Part shown: in pieces, positions 1 through 6,026 of the stretch
Layout: every line of letters begins with the position of its first letter
Numbering within the stretch: position 1 is the stretch's first letter
Origin: Halobacteria archaeon
Lineage (GTDB): Archaea > Halobacteriota > Methanoliparia > Methanoliparales > Methanoliparaceae
Reading direction: 5' to 3'
DNA length: 6,852 nucleotides
Assembly: GCA_013329575.1 (NCBI GenBank)
Contig: DUJX01000001.1
Span: 1-6,852 of the forward strand
Translations under genes and position numbers: made by a program
Notes under the pieces: generated by a model
Databases searched by the model: none
Told to the model about the DNA's origin: nothing
Seen by the model: only the letters and a program-made list of their open reading frames with translations

Positions 1-2
1 GA

Positions 3-647
3 TTTGAAAAAGATACTTATTTCTCGATGGCTACGAGAGATATCAGGGCGTTACCTAAACTTGAGGGGACCGTTCATGTCAACATTATGCTGATCATCAA
101 GTTCATGCAAAACTACCTATTCAATCCTAAGGATTATCCACCAGTAGATAAACAAAATCAGCCTAAAAACGACTCATTCCTTTTTAACCAGGGTCCTGCT
201 CGAGGATTGGGCAAAATCCAGTTCCACGATTATCAAATAGCATATGACAGTTACGATCTGCCTAATCTGGACGTCTTTAAAGAACAGATAGAGGTATTCA
301 AAGAGTTTTTAATGAATGCTACCCTTGATGCCAAACAACTTGAAGATATCGATTTTATGTTATCTATCGGTGAGATTTTTACGCTTATCGCGTATGGACA
401 GCTGATACTCGAGAACGCCAAGATTTATGATATTGATACGGATATAATAGACCAGATATTCGATTTTATGATAAGAGATTTTTCAAAATTTGCTCTCCAA
501 GTTTACAGCAAACCGAGCAGCAGAGACGAACAGAGAAAATATTGTTTAGATATGATAAAAAAACCTGTCGTTGATGAGGAAAGGTTTAACCGGGTATTAG
601 ATAACTACGTTTACTCTTTAAAGGATGTTTATGAGATGAACAAATGA
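3..647 (+). CDS. Acyl-CoA dehydrogenase, C-terminal part (5' end cut by window edge)
   Basis: The reading frame is open to the left edge and continues upstream of the first ATG (27), so this is the 3' end of a larger gene and that ATG is not the start. The motif ALPKLEGTVHVN matches the catalytic-glutamate segment of acyl-CoA dehydrogenases (classically YEGT); the Glu is codon 63-65 and would be the base that removes the alpha proton from the acyl-CoA in FAD-dependent beta-oxidation. In ordinary family members this Glu lies a few dozen residues from the C-terminus. Here about 190 residues follow, including FLFNQGPARGLGKIQFHDY and a helical C-terminal part, as in a longer subfamily I associate with anaerobic fatty-acid degraders. 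The FAD-binding domains are outside the window. The role in beta-oxidation is inferred from the family, and chain-length specificity cannot be read. A T-rich stretch follows the TGA stop. Confidence 0.8.
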   Translation, partial: FEKDTYFSMATRDIRALPKLEGTVHVNIMLIIKFMQNYLFNPKDYPPVDKQNQPKNDSFLFNQGPARGLGKIQFHDYQIAYDSYDLPNLDVFKEQIEVFKEFLMNATLDAKQLEDIDFMLSIGEIFTLIAYGQLILENAKIYDIDTDIIDQIFDFMIRDFSKFALQVYSKPSSRDEQRKYCLDMIKKPVVDEERFNRVLDNYVYSLKDVYEMNK

Positions 648-660
648 GATAGTATATCGT

Positions 661-692
661 AATTTTAATTTTAAATATTTTTATTTTTAATC
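661..692 (+). terminator. T-rich 3' end after acyl-CoA dehydrogenase
   Basis: Shortly after the stop codon the + strand becomes a run of short T tracts broken by A (aattttaatttt, atttttattttt). Archaeal RNA polymerase commonly terminates at such U-rich stretches without a strong hairpin, and no hairpin is evident here. The overall AT-richness lowers confidence. Confidence 0.35.
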
Positions 693-736
693 TTTAATAT
701 TAGATTTTGTATAAAATTATATTGATATCATGTATA

Positions 737-747
737 GTAAATATATG
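737..747 (+). promoter_or_regulatory. Candidate archaeal TATA box for the MBL-fold hydrolase gene
   Basis: GTAAATATATG resembles an archaeal TATA box. A start of transcription about 25 bp downstream would fall near 767-770, leaving a short leader that just contains the Shine-Dalgarno sequence at 773-778. An alternative AT-rich element (TATAAAATTATAT) lies at about 710-722. The rest of the 648-783 gap shows no other feature. Confidence 0.4.
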
Positions 748-772
748 AATAAAAGTATCTTATGAAGACTAT

Positions 773-778
773 GAGGAG
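773..778 (+). promoter_or_regulatory. Shine-Dalgarno GAGGAG ahead of MBL-fold gene
   Basis: GAGGAG sits 5 nt before the ATG at 784 and fixes that start codon. It indicates leadered, SD-dependent translation in this organism. Confidence 0.75.
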
Positions 779-783
779 AAAAA

Positions 784-1383
784 ATGAGATTAATTGATGA
801 TGTTTATTTTTATCCCGAAAGGGGTTTCTTAGATTGTAATACATACATAGTAGGAGACGCGATCATCGATCCAGGATCTCCGGCATACCTGTCTGATAAA
901 ATTAAAGAGATAGAACAGGATAAGATAGATGCTCATAGTATAAAATATGTGATAAACACGCATCTACACCCAGATCACAGCGGAGGAAACGATGATTTTG
1001 CAGAAGAGTTTGATGCAAAAGTTGCGGTTTACGAAGGAGTAAAACAGTATTACAGCCATTATGACATTGTATTGGACAAGAGTATAACGCTTAATGATAT
1101 CATGATAGATATACTGCATACGCCCGGGCATTCTCCAGAGAGCATATCTTTGTATATTCCAGGATTGAAGATACTATTATGTGGGGACTTAGTATTCAAA
1201 CAAGGTGTAGGTAGGGTGGATCTGATCGGGGGCAATGCTGAAAAGTTGAAAGAATCTATAAATAATGTGTCTACCTTGGATATCGAGCATCTTCTGCCTG
1301 GACATGGACCGATCATTAAGGGCAGCGATAATGTCAAGAAAAACTTCTCGTATATTATAAGATCATACTTTTGGATACTCTGA
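784..1383 (+). CDS. Metallo-beta-lactamase-fold hydrolase, glyoxalase II-like
   Basis: A 199-residue protein with the complete metal-ligand set of the MBL fold: H60-x-H62-x-D64-H65 (THLHPDHSGG), H116 (TPGHSPES), D135 (LCGDLVF) and H174 (LLPGHGP). The segment GVGRVDLIGG after the bridging Asp is typical of the glyoxalase II/YcbL-like branch, so a thioester hydrolase or related hydrolytic activity is the best guess. Such short single-domain members are often of unknown substrate, and without the C-terminal glutathione-binding domain of true glyoxalase II the substrate is open. There is no signal peptide, so it should be cytosolic. It follows the acyl-CoA dehydrogenase on the same strand after a 136-bp gap with its own candidate TATA box, so it is probably a separate transcript. 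An acyl-thioester substrate would fit the neighbour but is only inference. Confidence 0.85.
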   Translation: MRLIDDVYFYPERGFLDCNTYIVGDAIIDPGSPAYLSDKIKEIEQDKIDAHSIKYVINTHLHPDHSGGNDDFAEEFDAKVAVYEGVKQYYSHYDIVLDKSITLNDIMIDILHTPGHSPESISLYIPGLKILLCGDLVFKQGVGRVDLIGGNAEKLKESINNVSTLDIEHLLPGHGPIIKGSDNVKKNFSYIIRSYFWIL

Positions 1384-1397
1384 AAAACATTTAAACC

Positions 1398-1456
1398 AAA
1401 AAAACAACCGATTTTTCACTCTTGTGTATCACAAAAGAGGAGGCAAGAGTGAAAAA
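1398..1456 (-). terminator. Hairpin plus T-tract terminator of the CooC/DUF166/thioredoxin unit
   Basis: Reading the - strand, the 13-bp stem (1456-1412) is followed after 7 nt by TTTTTTT (1404-1398) and, further on, by another T5 (1387-1383). This is the expected end of the thioredoxin transcript. For the opposite (+) transcript a T7 run lies at 1484-1490, inside the thioredoxin gene. Confidence 0.55.
1412..1456. repeat. Perfect 13-bp inverted repeat between convergent genes
   Basis: The left arm 1412-1424 (tttttcactcttg) and right arm 1444-1456 (caagagtgaaaaa) are exact reverse complements separated by 19 nt. On the - strand the hairpin follows the thioredoxin stop by 12 nt and is itself followed, 7 nt on, by seven T (1404-1398), a good bidirectional terminator arrangement for the convergent MBL and thioredoxin genes. 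A smaller hairpin, TTGTG-TAT-CACAA (1422-1434), overlaps the left arm and is mutually exclusive with the large one. The loop contains GAGGAGG (1437-1443) on the + strand. Confidence 0.75.
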
Positions 1457-1468
1457 CCAAGGTTTCTG

Positions 1469-1915
1469 TTATATATTGAAAACTTTTTTTATTCTCTGGT
1501 CAAAAACTTCTTTTGGAAGAGCACCGACCATCGTATCCACCTTCTTTCCGTCTTTAAAGAATAAAAAGGTGGGTATTGCCATTATTCCAAACCTCATTGC
1601 TAATCGGTTATTTTCGTCGGTATTGAGCTTTCCAAAGACTACTTTTCCGTGGTATTCCTTTGCCAGTTCTTCTACAACAGGAGCGACCATTCTGCACGGT
1701 CCGCACCATTCAGCCCAACAATCTATCATCACGTTAGGATATTTAGAAATAAAATCTTCAAAATTTTTCTCATCGACTACAACCGGCTTGTCAGGATACT
1801 CATCCTTTTCTTCAACCTTTTTCATAATCTCCTCCATCTTCCTCTTTTTTATCTCTTCAATAATTTTATCATTCTCATGATTAATATCATCATTATTAAA
1901 ATTATCTTCTTTCAT
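1469..1915 (-). CDS. Thioredoxin with charged N-terminal extension
   Basis: A 148-residue protein. The thioredoxin fold occupies residues ~45-148 with active site W70-C71-G72-P73-C74, a buried Asp at 65 ahead of it (DCWAEWCGPC) and the cis-proline P115 (MAIPT), so it should be a functional disulfide reductase. The first ~43 residues are extra: an Asn/Asp-rich start (NFNNDDINHEND) and then a Lys/Glu amphipathic helix (IIEEIKKRKMEEIMKK), a kind of helix I have seen ahead of other archaeal thioredoxins. The ATG at 1915 is preceded by GGAGG (1932-1928) 12 nt upstream. An internal ATG at 1825 (Met31) has GGAGG (1835-1831) with 5-nt spacing and would give a 118-residue, near-canonical thioredoxin. 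The gene overlaps the end of the DUF166 gene by 14 bp and is last in the unit, suggesting translational coupling. Its redox partner is unknown; CODH/ACS maturation is an inference from context. Confidence 0.92.
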   Translation of the reverse strand: MKEDNFNNDDINHENDKIIEEIKKRKMEEIMKKVEEKDEYPDKPVVVDEKNFEDFISKYPNVMIDCWAEWCGPCRMVAPVVEELAKEYHGKVVFGKLNTDENNRLAMRFGIMAIPTFLFFKDGKKVDTMVGALPKEVFDQRIKKVFNI

Positions 1916-2591
1916 CTTTTATTGCATCCTCCATAGCTTTTTTATGGGCCTCTGCTGCCAGATGTATCCCCTCTACCTCATCGGCCACGTAATTGTAGCC
2001 TCTCGGTGCACGGCAAGGATAATACTGGGCAAGTAACGCCGCCTGTTGTGGAGCATCTTCGACAGAACAACCGAGAATATTTTCAGCGACAAAATAAGAT
2101 GCGCCGCAAGGAGCAGATTTAACCGCCTCGCAAGAGACTATTCGTCCGTCTTTTATCTTACACTTAAATACAGGCATACCAAATAGCTTAGTATATTCTC
2201 CTAATGCAGGAGATGCCTTCTCACCGAGCATACACATAACTCTAGGAAATGCAAATGTGACACCGGTCTTTTTTAGTTCTTTGATTATAGCAGATCTCTC
2301 AGAGTACCAAACAGCCTCTTCTCCTGGAATCAGCAACTCCGTATTATTTTTTGCGCACAATTCCGCAATATATAAGTCTAGATCAATATGTAATGCAAAG
2401 GAGATTACTAAATCAGAATCTTTGAAGAACCAATGGTCTTCATTACTTATGTAATCTTCTGGATAATCGATAAGCGATGGCAAATCTTCCTGTACTTCAA
2501 TAAACGTTACTTCAAATGGAGAATGGCTTTTTAAGGTATCAATAAGACGTGATCCGTATTTTCCCCTTTTAATTACCCCTATTTTCAACAA
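1902..2591 (-). CDS. DUF166-type cysteine-rich protein, function unassigned
   Basis: A 229-residue soluble protein that I place, from memory of the family pattern, in the archaeal/anaerobe DUF166 group. The N-terminus (KIGVIKRGKYGSRL) looks like a Rossmann-type beta-alpha start. Seven cysteines occur at 79, 120, 144, 154, 162, 175 and 193; the last six cluster in the C-terminal half, with SAPCGAS around C162 and YYPC at C193. This suggests a metal or Fe-S site but no standard motif is met. No ATG start is available: two TTG codons occur in tandem at 2591 and 2588, preceded by GAGAGG (2601-2596). The second has the better spacing (7 nt against 4), so the protein may begin at residue 2. It overlaps the upstream CooC-like gene by 23 bp and the thioredoxin gene by 14 bp, so the three are surely one transcript. 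A role in CODH/ACS assembly is inferred from position only. Confidence 0.75.
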   Translation of the reverse strand: MLKIGVIKRGKYGSRLIDTLKSHSPFEVTFIEVQEDLPSLIDYPEDYISNEDHWFFKDSDLVISFALHIDLDLYIAELCAKNNTELLIPGEEAVWYSERSAIIKELKKTGVTFAFPRVMCMLGEKASPALGEYTKLFGMPVFKCKIKDGRIVSCEAVKSAPCGASYFVAENILGCSVEDAPQQAALLAQYYPCRAPRGYNYVADEVEGIHLAAEAHKKAMEDAIKDERR

Positions 2592-3342
2592 TCAGCCTCT
2601 CTTTTATCGATTTTATAGATTTTATAACTTCTGAGTCAGGATCAAGGTCCAATATAGGAATCTCTTCCCTATCCGATTTAATTAAGCCTAAATCAAATGG
2701 TATTACACCTAACAAAGGTATACCAGATTCAGAAAGACTTTTTTGTATAAATTCTTCCTCATCTTTGCTGGATATCTTATTTCCTACTGCAAAAACGTTT
2801 TTTATACCTATATCATTTGCTAATTGTTTTACTCGTTCTGCTGTCTCAATCGCGCGTTTTCCTGGCTCAACAACCACGATCATAGCATCGACGCTATCTG
2901 CAATTCCTCTTCCGAGATGTTCTATCCCAGCCTCCATATCCATAACGATTATCTCATCCCGTTTGGTAACGGTATGCCGTATTAGAGCTCTTAAAAAAGA
3001 TGCTTCAGGACAATAACAACCAGTACCACCTTTTTTAACCGCGCCCATCACGAGAAGTTTTACGTTATCCGGTCCTTCTGCACTGTATTTATCGACTATA
3101 TCATCTACTTTAGGATTAAGTTTGTAAACTCCCCCTTTTATACCTGCTCTGTCCTCTATAAGTTTCTTATGCTCAATTATAGGTGTTGGCGCATTTTTAA
3201 TACCAATAGCAGAAGCAAGGTTCATATCAGGATCCGCATCTATTGCTATAACGGAATATCCATCCTGTCCAAACAGCCTTGCCAAAATTCCTGCCAATGT
3301 GGTCTTTCCAACGCCACCTTTACCTGCTATTGCAATCTTCAA
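2569..3342 (-). CDS. cooC: CooC-type nickel-insertion/maturation ATPase (second copy)
   Basis: A 257-residue MinD/Mrp-like P-loop ATPase. It has the deviant Walker A GKGGVGKTT (residues 7-15, signature Lys8), the switch-I region IDADPDMNL (34-42), the MDMEAG Walker A'-type Asp at 135, and the CxC pair C109-Y-C111 in GGTGCYCPE. The CxC binds Ni(II) in the homodimeric CooC of CO dehydrogenase systems, so the likely job is ATP-dependent maturation of CODH (C-cluster) or ACS (A-cluster). The start is TTG 3342: an in-frame TGA stands at 3351-3349 and the nearby ATG (3352) is out of frame by one base across a run of seven T. The gene follows cdhE after a 70-bp gap holding a T-rich terminator and a TATA box, so it probably begins its own transcript with DUF166 and thioredoxin. 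Codon use is mixed (about 10 GAA to 9 GAG for Glu), unlike the other CooC copy. Confidence 0.88.
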   Translation of the reverse strand: MKIAIAGKGGVGKTTLAGILARLFGQDGYSVIAIDADPDMNLASAIGIKNAPTPIIEHKKLIEDRAGIKGGVYKLNPKVDDIVDKYSAEGPDNVKLLVMGAVKKGGTGCYCPEASFLRALIRHTVTKRDEIIVMDMEAGIEHLGRGIADSVDAMIVVVEPGKRAIETAERVKQLANDIGIKNVFAVGNKISSKDEEEFIQKSLSESGIPLLGVIPFDLGLIKSDREEIPILDLDPDSEVIKSIKSIKERLIVENRGN

Positions 3343-3380
3343 AAAAATTCATCTCTTTTCTAAATAAAATTGTATTTACT

Positions 3381-3390
3381 TTTATATAAA
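3381..3390 (-). promoter_or_regulatory. TATA box of the CooC/DUF166/thioredoxin unit
   Basis: On the - strand TTTATATAAA is a near-ideal archaeal TATA box. A transcript start about 25 bp downstream falls near 3358-3362, giving a leader of under 20 nt ahead of the TTG start at 3342, with a weak Shine-Dalgarno-like GAGATGA just before it. Confidence 0.6.
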
Positions 3391-3410
3391 AATAAAAAAG
3401 AAAAAATTAT
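3391..3410 (-). terminator. Poly-T terminator of the cdh operon
   Basis: Right after the cdhE stop the - strand reads TTTTTTCTTTTTTATT, two T6 runs almost back to back, with no hairpin. This is the usual form of archaeal intrinsic termination and separates cdhE from the downstream CooC unit. Confidence 0.6.
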
Positions 3411-3412
3411 TT

Positions 3413-4819
3413 TTAAGCTTTAGTCTGCCAGTGATCCTCCATCCATTTGGCTATTCTACCCGAATCGGTCGGGCCTACCAAGACTTTCATACCGGTCTCG
3501 TCTTCGGTTGAACCAGATAATCTTGCAGCAAGTCCTGGCAATACCAAAGTGTTGTGTTTTATCTTCTCTTTTGCTTTTGTAGCCTCAATAGCCTCTTTTA
3601 TCTTGCCAGGATTCAACTGGCCACCGGCAACCGATGCCTCCACGCAGATACCATCGGAATCTACTACCAAAAGATACGAATTTATATTGTTCGATTCCAG
3701 ATCGCTCTTTACCGTAAAGTATGTAAGCGCAAAGTTTGTCGTCAGGAAGAGAGGAGAATTCTCGTCAGGGGTGCCCATCTCAAATAGACCAGGCTCAACC
3801 CGTACAGGAGATCTCGGGTCTGTATATATATTGAATCTTAGATGAATAGCCGGTAAGATAACATAAGGTGCAATATTATGAAATACCAACAAGTCACCAT
3901 ATTTTATGGTCTCCAATATCGTCAATATCGATTCAGAGATAGCCTGTTCTAACTCATCTTTACCTTTGCTTACTAAAGAAGCAATCGCGGGTATGCCTAT
4001 GATCGGAAACGCTACATCTTTGTTACCATCTTTTATAGCACTTCGTCTCAACTTGATAAACCGCTCAAATGTACTCATAAGCTGCTTTCCAGACGGATAT
4101 GTACCAGGATCAAGTATAAGTTCATTCATTCCCATCTCGACAAACGTTTTCGCCAAAGATGCCAATTTGTCCAGATCTGGAGAGAACAGCACGACCGGTA
4201 CTTTATACTTATCTATGAGTTCTGCAACTTTTTGCCAATTATCCTCGTTTGCTGCATACACGAGAGGTCTTTTATCCTTAACAACCTCCAATCCTGCTTC
4301 TAAAACATCCGGGTTGAAAGACATAAGAATGAGTGGCAACTCTGTCAGATCTTTTACCTTTTTAACACATTCCGCAAACTTTTTAGGATCGTCCGAGACA
4401 CTTCGTATTGCGATCATATCCAGTCTTAAAAAACTCCCAACATAGAATTTTTTGTAGTTACTGACAAAATTCACCCGTTCCGTGATCTCTTTCTCATCCA
4501 TTACATCGGTTACGTCATAAGCAAACGGTGGTTGATTATAAAAAGTCAATTGATGCCTGTATAGAACATCTTCACCGCCAACGTGTACGGCTTTATCTCC
4601 AATCCCGATAATAATCTCTTTTATCTCAGGAGAAAGCATCTCTTTTAATTTTTCGTACTCTTCTTTGTATGAATCATCCAAAATCTCTTTGCACAAATCT
4701 AACGATTTAGAACGATCGATAAGTTTAGAAGCGAATGCCATACATGTCTCTTCTCCGCATTCCTTACAGTTGGTACCAGGGAGATAATTATAAACCTCTA
4801 ACGGACTCTGTACTTTCAT
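3413..4819 (-). CDS. cdhE: Acetyl-CoA decarbonylase/synthase gamma subunit (corrinoid Fe-S protein large subunit)
   Basis: A 468-residue protein, normal for the family. The N-terminal [4Fe-4S] domain has C18-x2-C21-x4-C26-x16-C43 (NCKECGEETC...DLC), which holds the low-potential cluster that reactivates Co(II) to Co(I). A TIM-barrel methyltransferase-like domain (about 70-320) follows, and the C-terminal corrinoid-binding domain ends in LPGLAARLSGSTEDETG and VLVGPTDSGRI, both family signatures. With CdhD it forms the heterodimer that accepts the methyl group from the tetrahydropterin methyltransferase and delivers it to the ACS A-cluster. The start is ATG 4819, 2 nt after the cdhD stop, with GGAGG (4831-4827) 7 nt upstream lying inside the last cdhD codons. 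A longer frame from TTG 4840 would include this SD and is not used. Glu codons near the 3' end are mostly GAG. Confidence 0.96.
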   Translation of the reverse strand: MKVQSPLEVYNYLPGTNCKECGEETCMAFASKLIDRSKSLDLCKEILDDSYKEEYEKLKEMLSPEIKEIIIGIGDKAVHVGGEDVLYRHQLTFYNQPPFAYDVTDVMDEKEITERVNFVSNYKKFYVGSFLRLDMIAIRSVSDDPKKFAECVKKVKDLTELPLILMSFNPDVLEAGLEVVKDKRPLVYAANEDNWQKVAELIDKYKVPVVLFSPDLDKLASLAKTFVEMGMNELILDPGTYPSGKQLMSTFERFIKLRRSAIKDGNKDVAFPIIGIPAIASLVSKGKDELEQAISESILTILETIKYGDLLVFHNIAPYVILPAIHLRFNIYTDPRSPVRVEPGLFEMGTPDENSPLFLTTNFALTYFTVKSDLESNNINSYLLVVDSDGICVEASVAGGQLNPGKIKEAIEATKAKEKIKHNTLVLPGLAARLSGSTEDETGMKVLVGPTDSGRIAKWMEDHWQTKA

Positions 4820-4821
4820 CT

Positions 4822-6000
4822 TTATACCTCCTTTATCCAATTGGAAATATCTACTTTTTCACCCTCAATCATACCGAGAAGCGCCTGTGTCGTCTCTTTT
4901 AGAACACGAACGGACAAAGGATGCATCATCATGAACAAGTTAACTCCCGCAAGGGCAAGCGGCAGTCCTGTATATATCTCCCATAACGGACCTCTAAAAT
5001 CTCGCGTTCCCCATTCAGAATCTTCTGGCATCGGGGACTCTTTCATCCATGCCTCCCTCGCACCCCAAGCATTAGTCGTTCCTGATGACATTGGAAAATT
5101 CAACTCGTCATCTCCGCCTAATGCAGCGAGGCGTATCCGTTCCATGTTTGTATAAGCATAATCAAGACCATAACCAAGCGCAGCCGTTGTAGGATCCATC
5201 ACGATCCGATCTCTAGGCATCTCAACAACTTTTAATAATTTTCTGTTGAGCTCACGCTGGTTATTCATATCTAGCTGCGTCCAAGACAGAATATTATGCC
5301 CGTATTTTTTGGCAGCGTTTCCAATTCTCTCCCAGTCCATATCCTTGTTTGCCGAAGCAATCAAGCATCTTTCTCCTTCTGCTACTTCTGCAGCTTTTTC
5401 TAAGACCTCTGGATCTTTTTCTGGGTTTCCTGATCCACCTATTACTATAGGAACATCTACAGCCTGTAAAACTTCTTCTATGGCAGCGGCTGCTTGTTGA
5501 GGAGTTTTATCCATAACTTTAGGGCCGGTTCCAATAAGGTGTATTGTCACCATGTTTGCACCGAAGTCTTTTACAGCTTTTTTAGCCCAGTCTCCGGGAT
5601 GTTCCATCACATCTTCAAAATGTTCTCTTATTGGTCTTGGTAACCCTGGCATTGGAATATCGAAAACATCGAAGGTTACTACTGGAGGATTTGGCTGTGG
5701 CTCTTCAAATCTGTATAAAGCTTTTTGTCCCCCTAAAAATACTGGTTTTCTTGTTCCTGCACCAAGTTGAACTTCTGCTACTTCACCAGGATAGTTATAA
5801 ATTGGTGGTTTGAATTCTTCAGCCAGTATTGCTTCTCTAACAATCTCAGCTTGTTGAGCTTGCCTTTGAGCTGTTTGAACAACTTGCTGGATTGCAGGCA
5901 TTATATTGAGTTCAAGTTCTTCAAAATCCATCCTGAACTCATTTAGTTCTATGGTATCTGTATTTTCAAGCAGTTTAAGAAGTTGTGTCATTTTATCCAT
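4822..6000 (-). CDS. cdhD: Acetyl-CoA decarbonylase/synthase delta subunit (corrinoid Fe-S protein small subunit)
   Basis: A 392-residue protein of archaeal CdhD type. An N-terminal region (~1-85, Gln/Ala-rich helix then [12 protein letters not shown]) precedes a TIM barrel. Recognisable family segments are [77 protein letters not shown] and [18 protein letters not shown]. It has no Fe-S cysteine motif, as expected: it pairs with CdhE and contributes to cobamide binding and methyl transfer. The start is ATG 6000, with AAAGGA about 10 nt upstream; a second in-frame ATG lies at 5991. The gene is 26 bp after the CooC copy and 2 bp before cdhE. Odd: codon use changes inside the gene. Upstream of about 5340 (residues 1-220) Glu is 21 GAA to 4 GAG and Arg is all AGA/AGG; downstream Glu is 4 GAA to 10 GAG and CGN, GCG and ACG codons appear (hand counts). 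Confidence 0.96.
   Translation of the reverse strand: MDKMTQLLKLLENTDTIELNEFRMDFEELELNIMPAIQQVVQTAQRQAQQAEIVREAILAEEFKPPIYNYPGEVAEVQLGAGTRKPVFLGGQKALYRFEEPQPNPPVVTFDVFDIPMPGLPRPIREHFEDVMEHPGDWAKKAVKDFGANMVTIHLIGTGPKVMDKTPQQAAAAIEEVLQAVDVPIVIGGSGNPEKDPEVLEKAAEVAEGERCLIASANKDMDWERIGNAAKKYGHNILSWTQLDMNNQRELNRKLLKVVEMPRDRIVMDPTTAALGYGLDYAYTNMERIRLAALGGDDELNFPMSSGTTNAWGAREAWMKESPMPEDSEWGTRDFRGPLWEIYTGLPLALAGVNLFMMMHPLSVRVLKETTQALLGMIEGEKVDISNWIKEV
4827..4831 (-). promoter_or_regulatory. Shine-Dalgarno of cdhE inside the cdhD 3' end
   Basis: GGAGG at 7-nt spacing decides for ATG 4819 over the upstream TTG 4840. Because it overlaps the final codons of cdhD, translation of the two subunits is likely coupled, suiting a 1:1 heterodimer. 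Confidence 0.8.
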
Positions 6001-6026
6001 TTACCCACATCCTTTAAATTCTAAAA

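Noticed and set aside
1059..1337. Open frame on the - strand inside the MBL-fold gene
   Set aside because: It is opposite a gene with all catalytic residues intact, with no independent support.
3447..4445. Long open frames on the + strand opposite cdhE
   Set aside because: No family resemblance and no SD; they mirror the codon structure of cdhE.
4820..4840. Upstream TTG start for cdhE adding seven residues
   Set aside because: It would place the GGAGG Shine-Dalgarno inside the coding sequence and overlap cdhD; ATG 4819 has ideal spacing and matches family N-termini.
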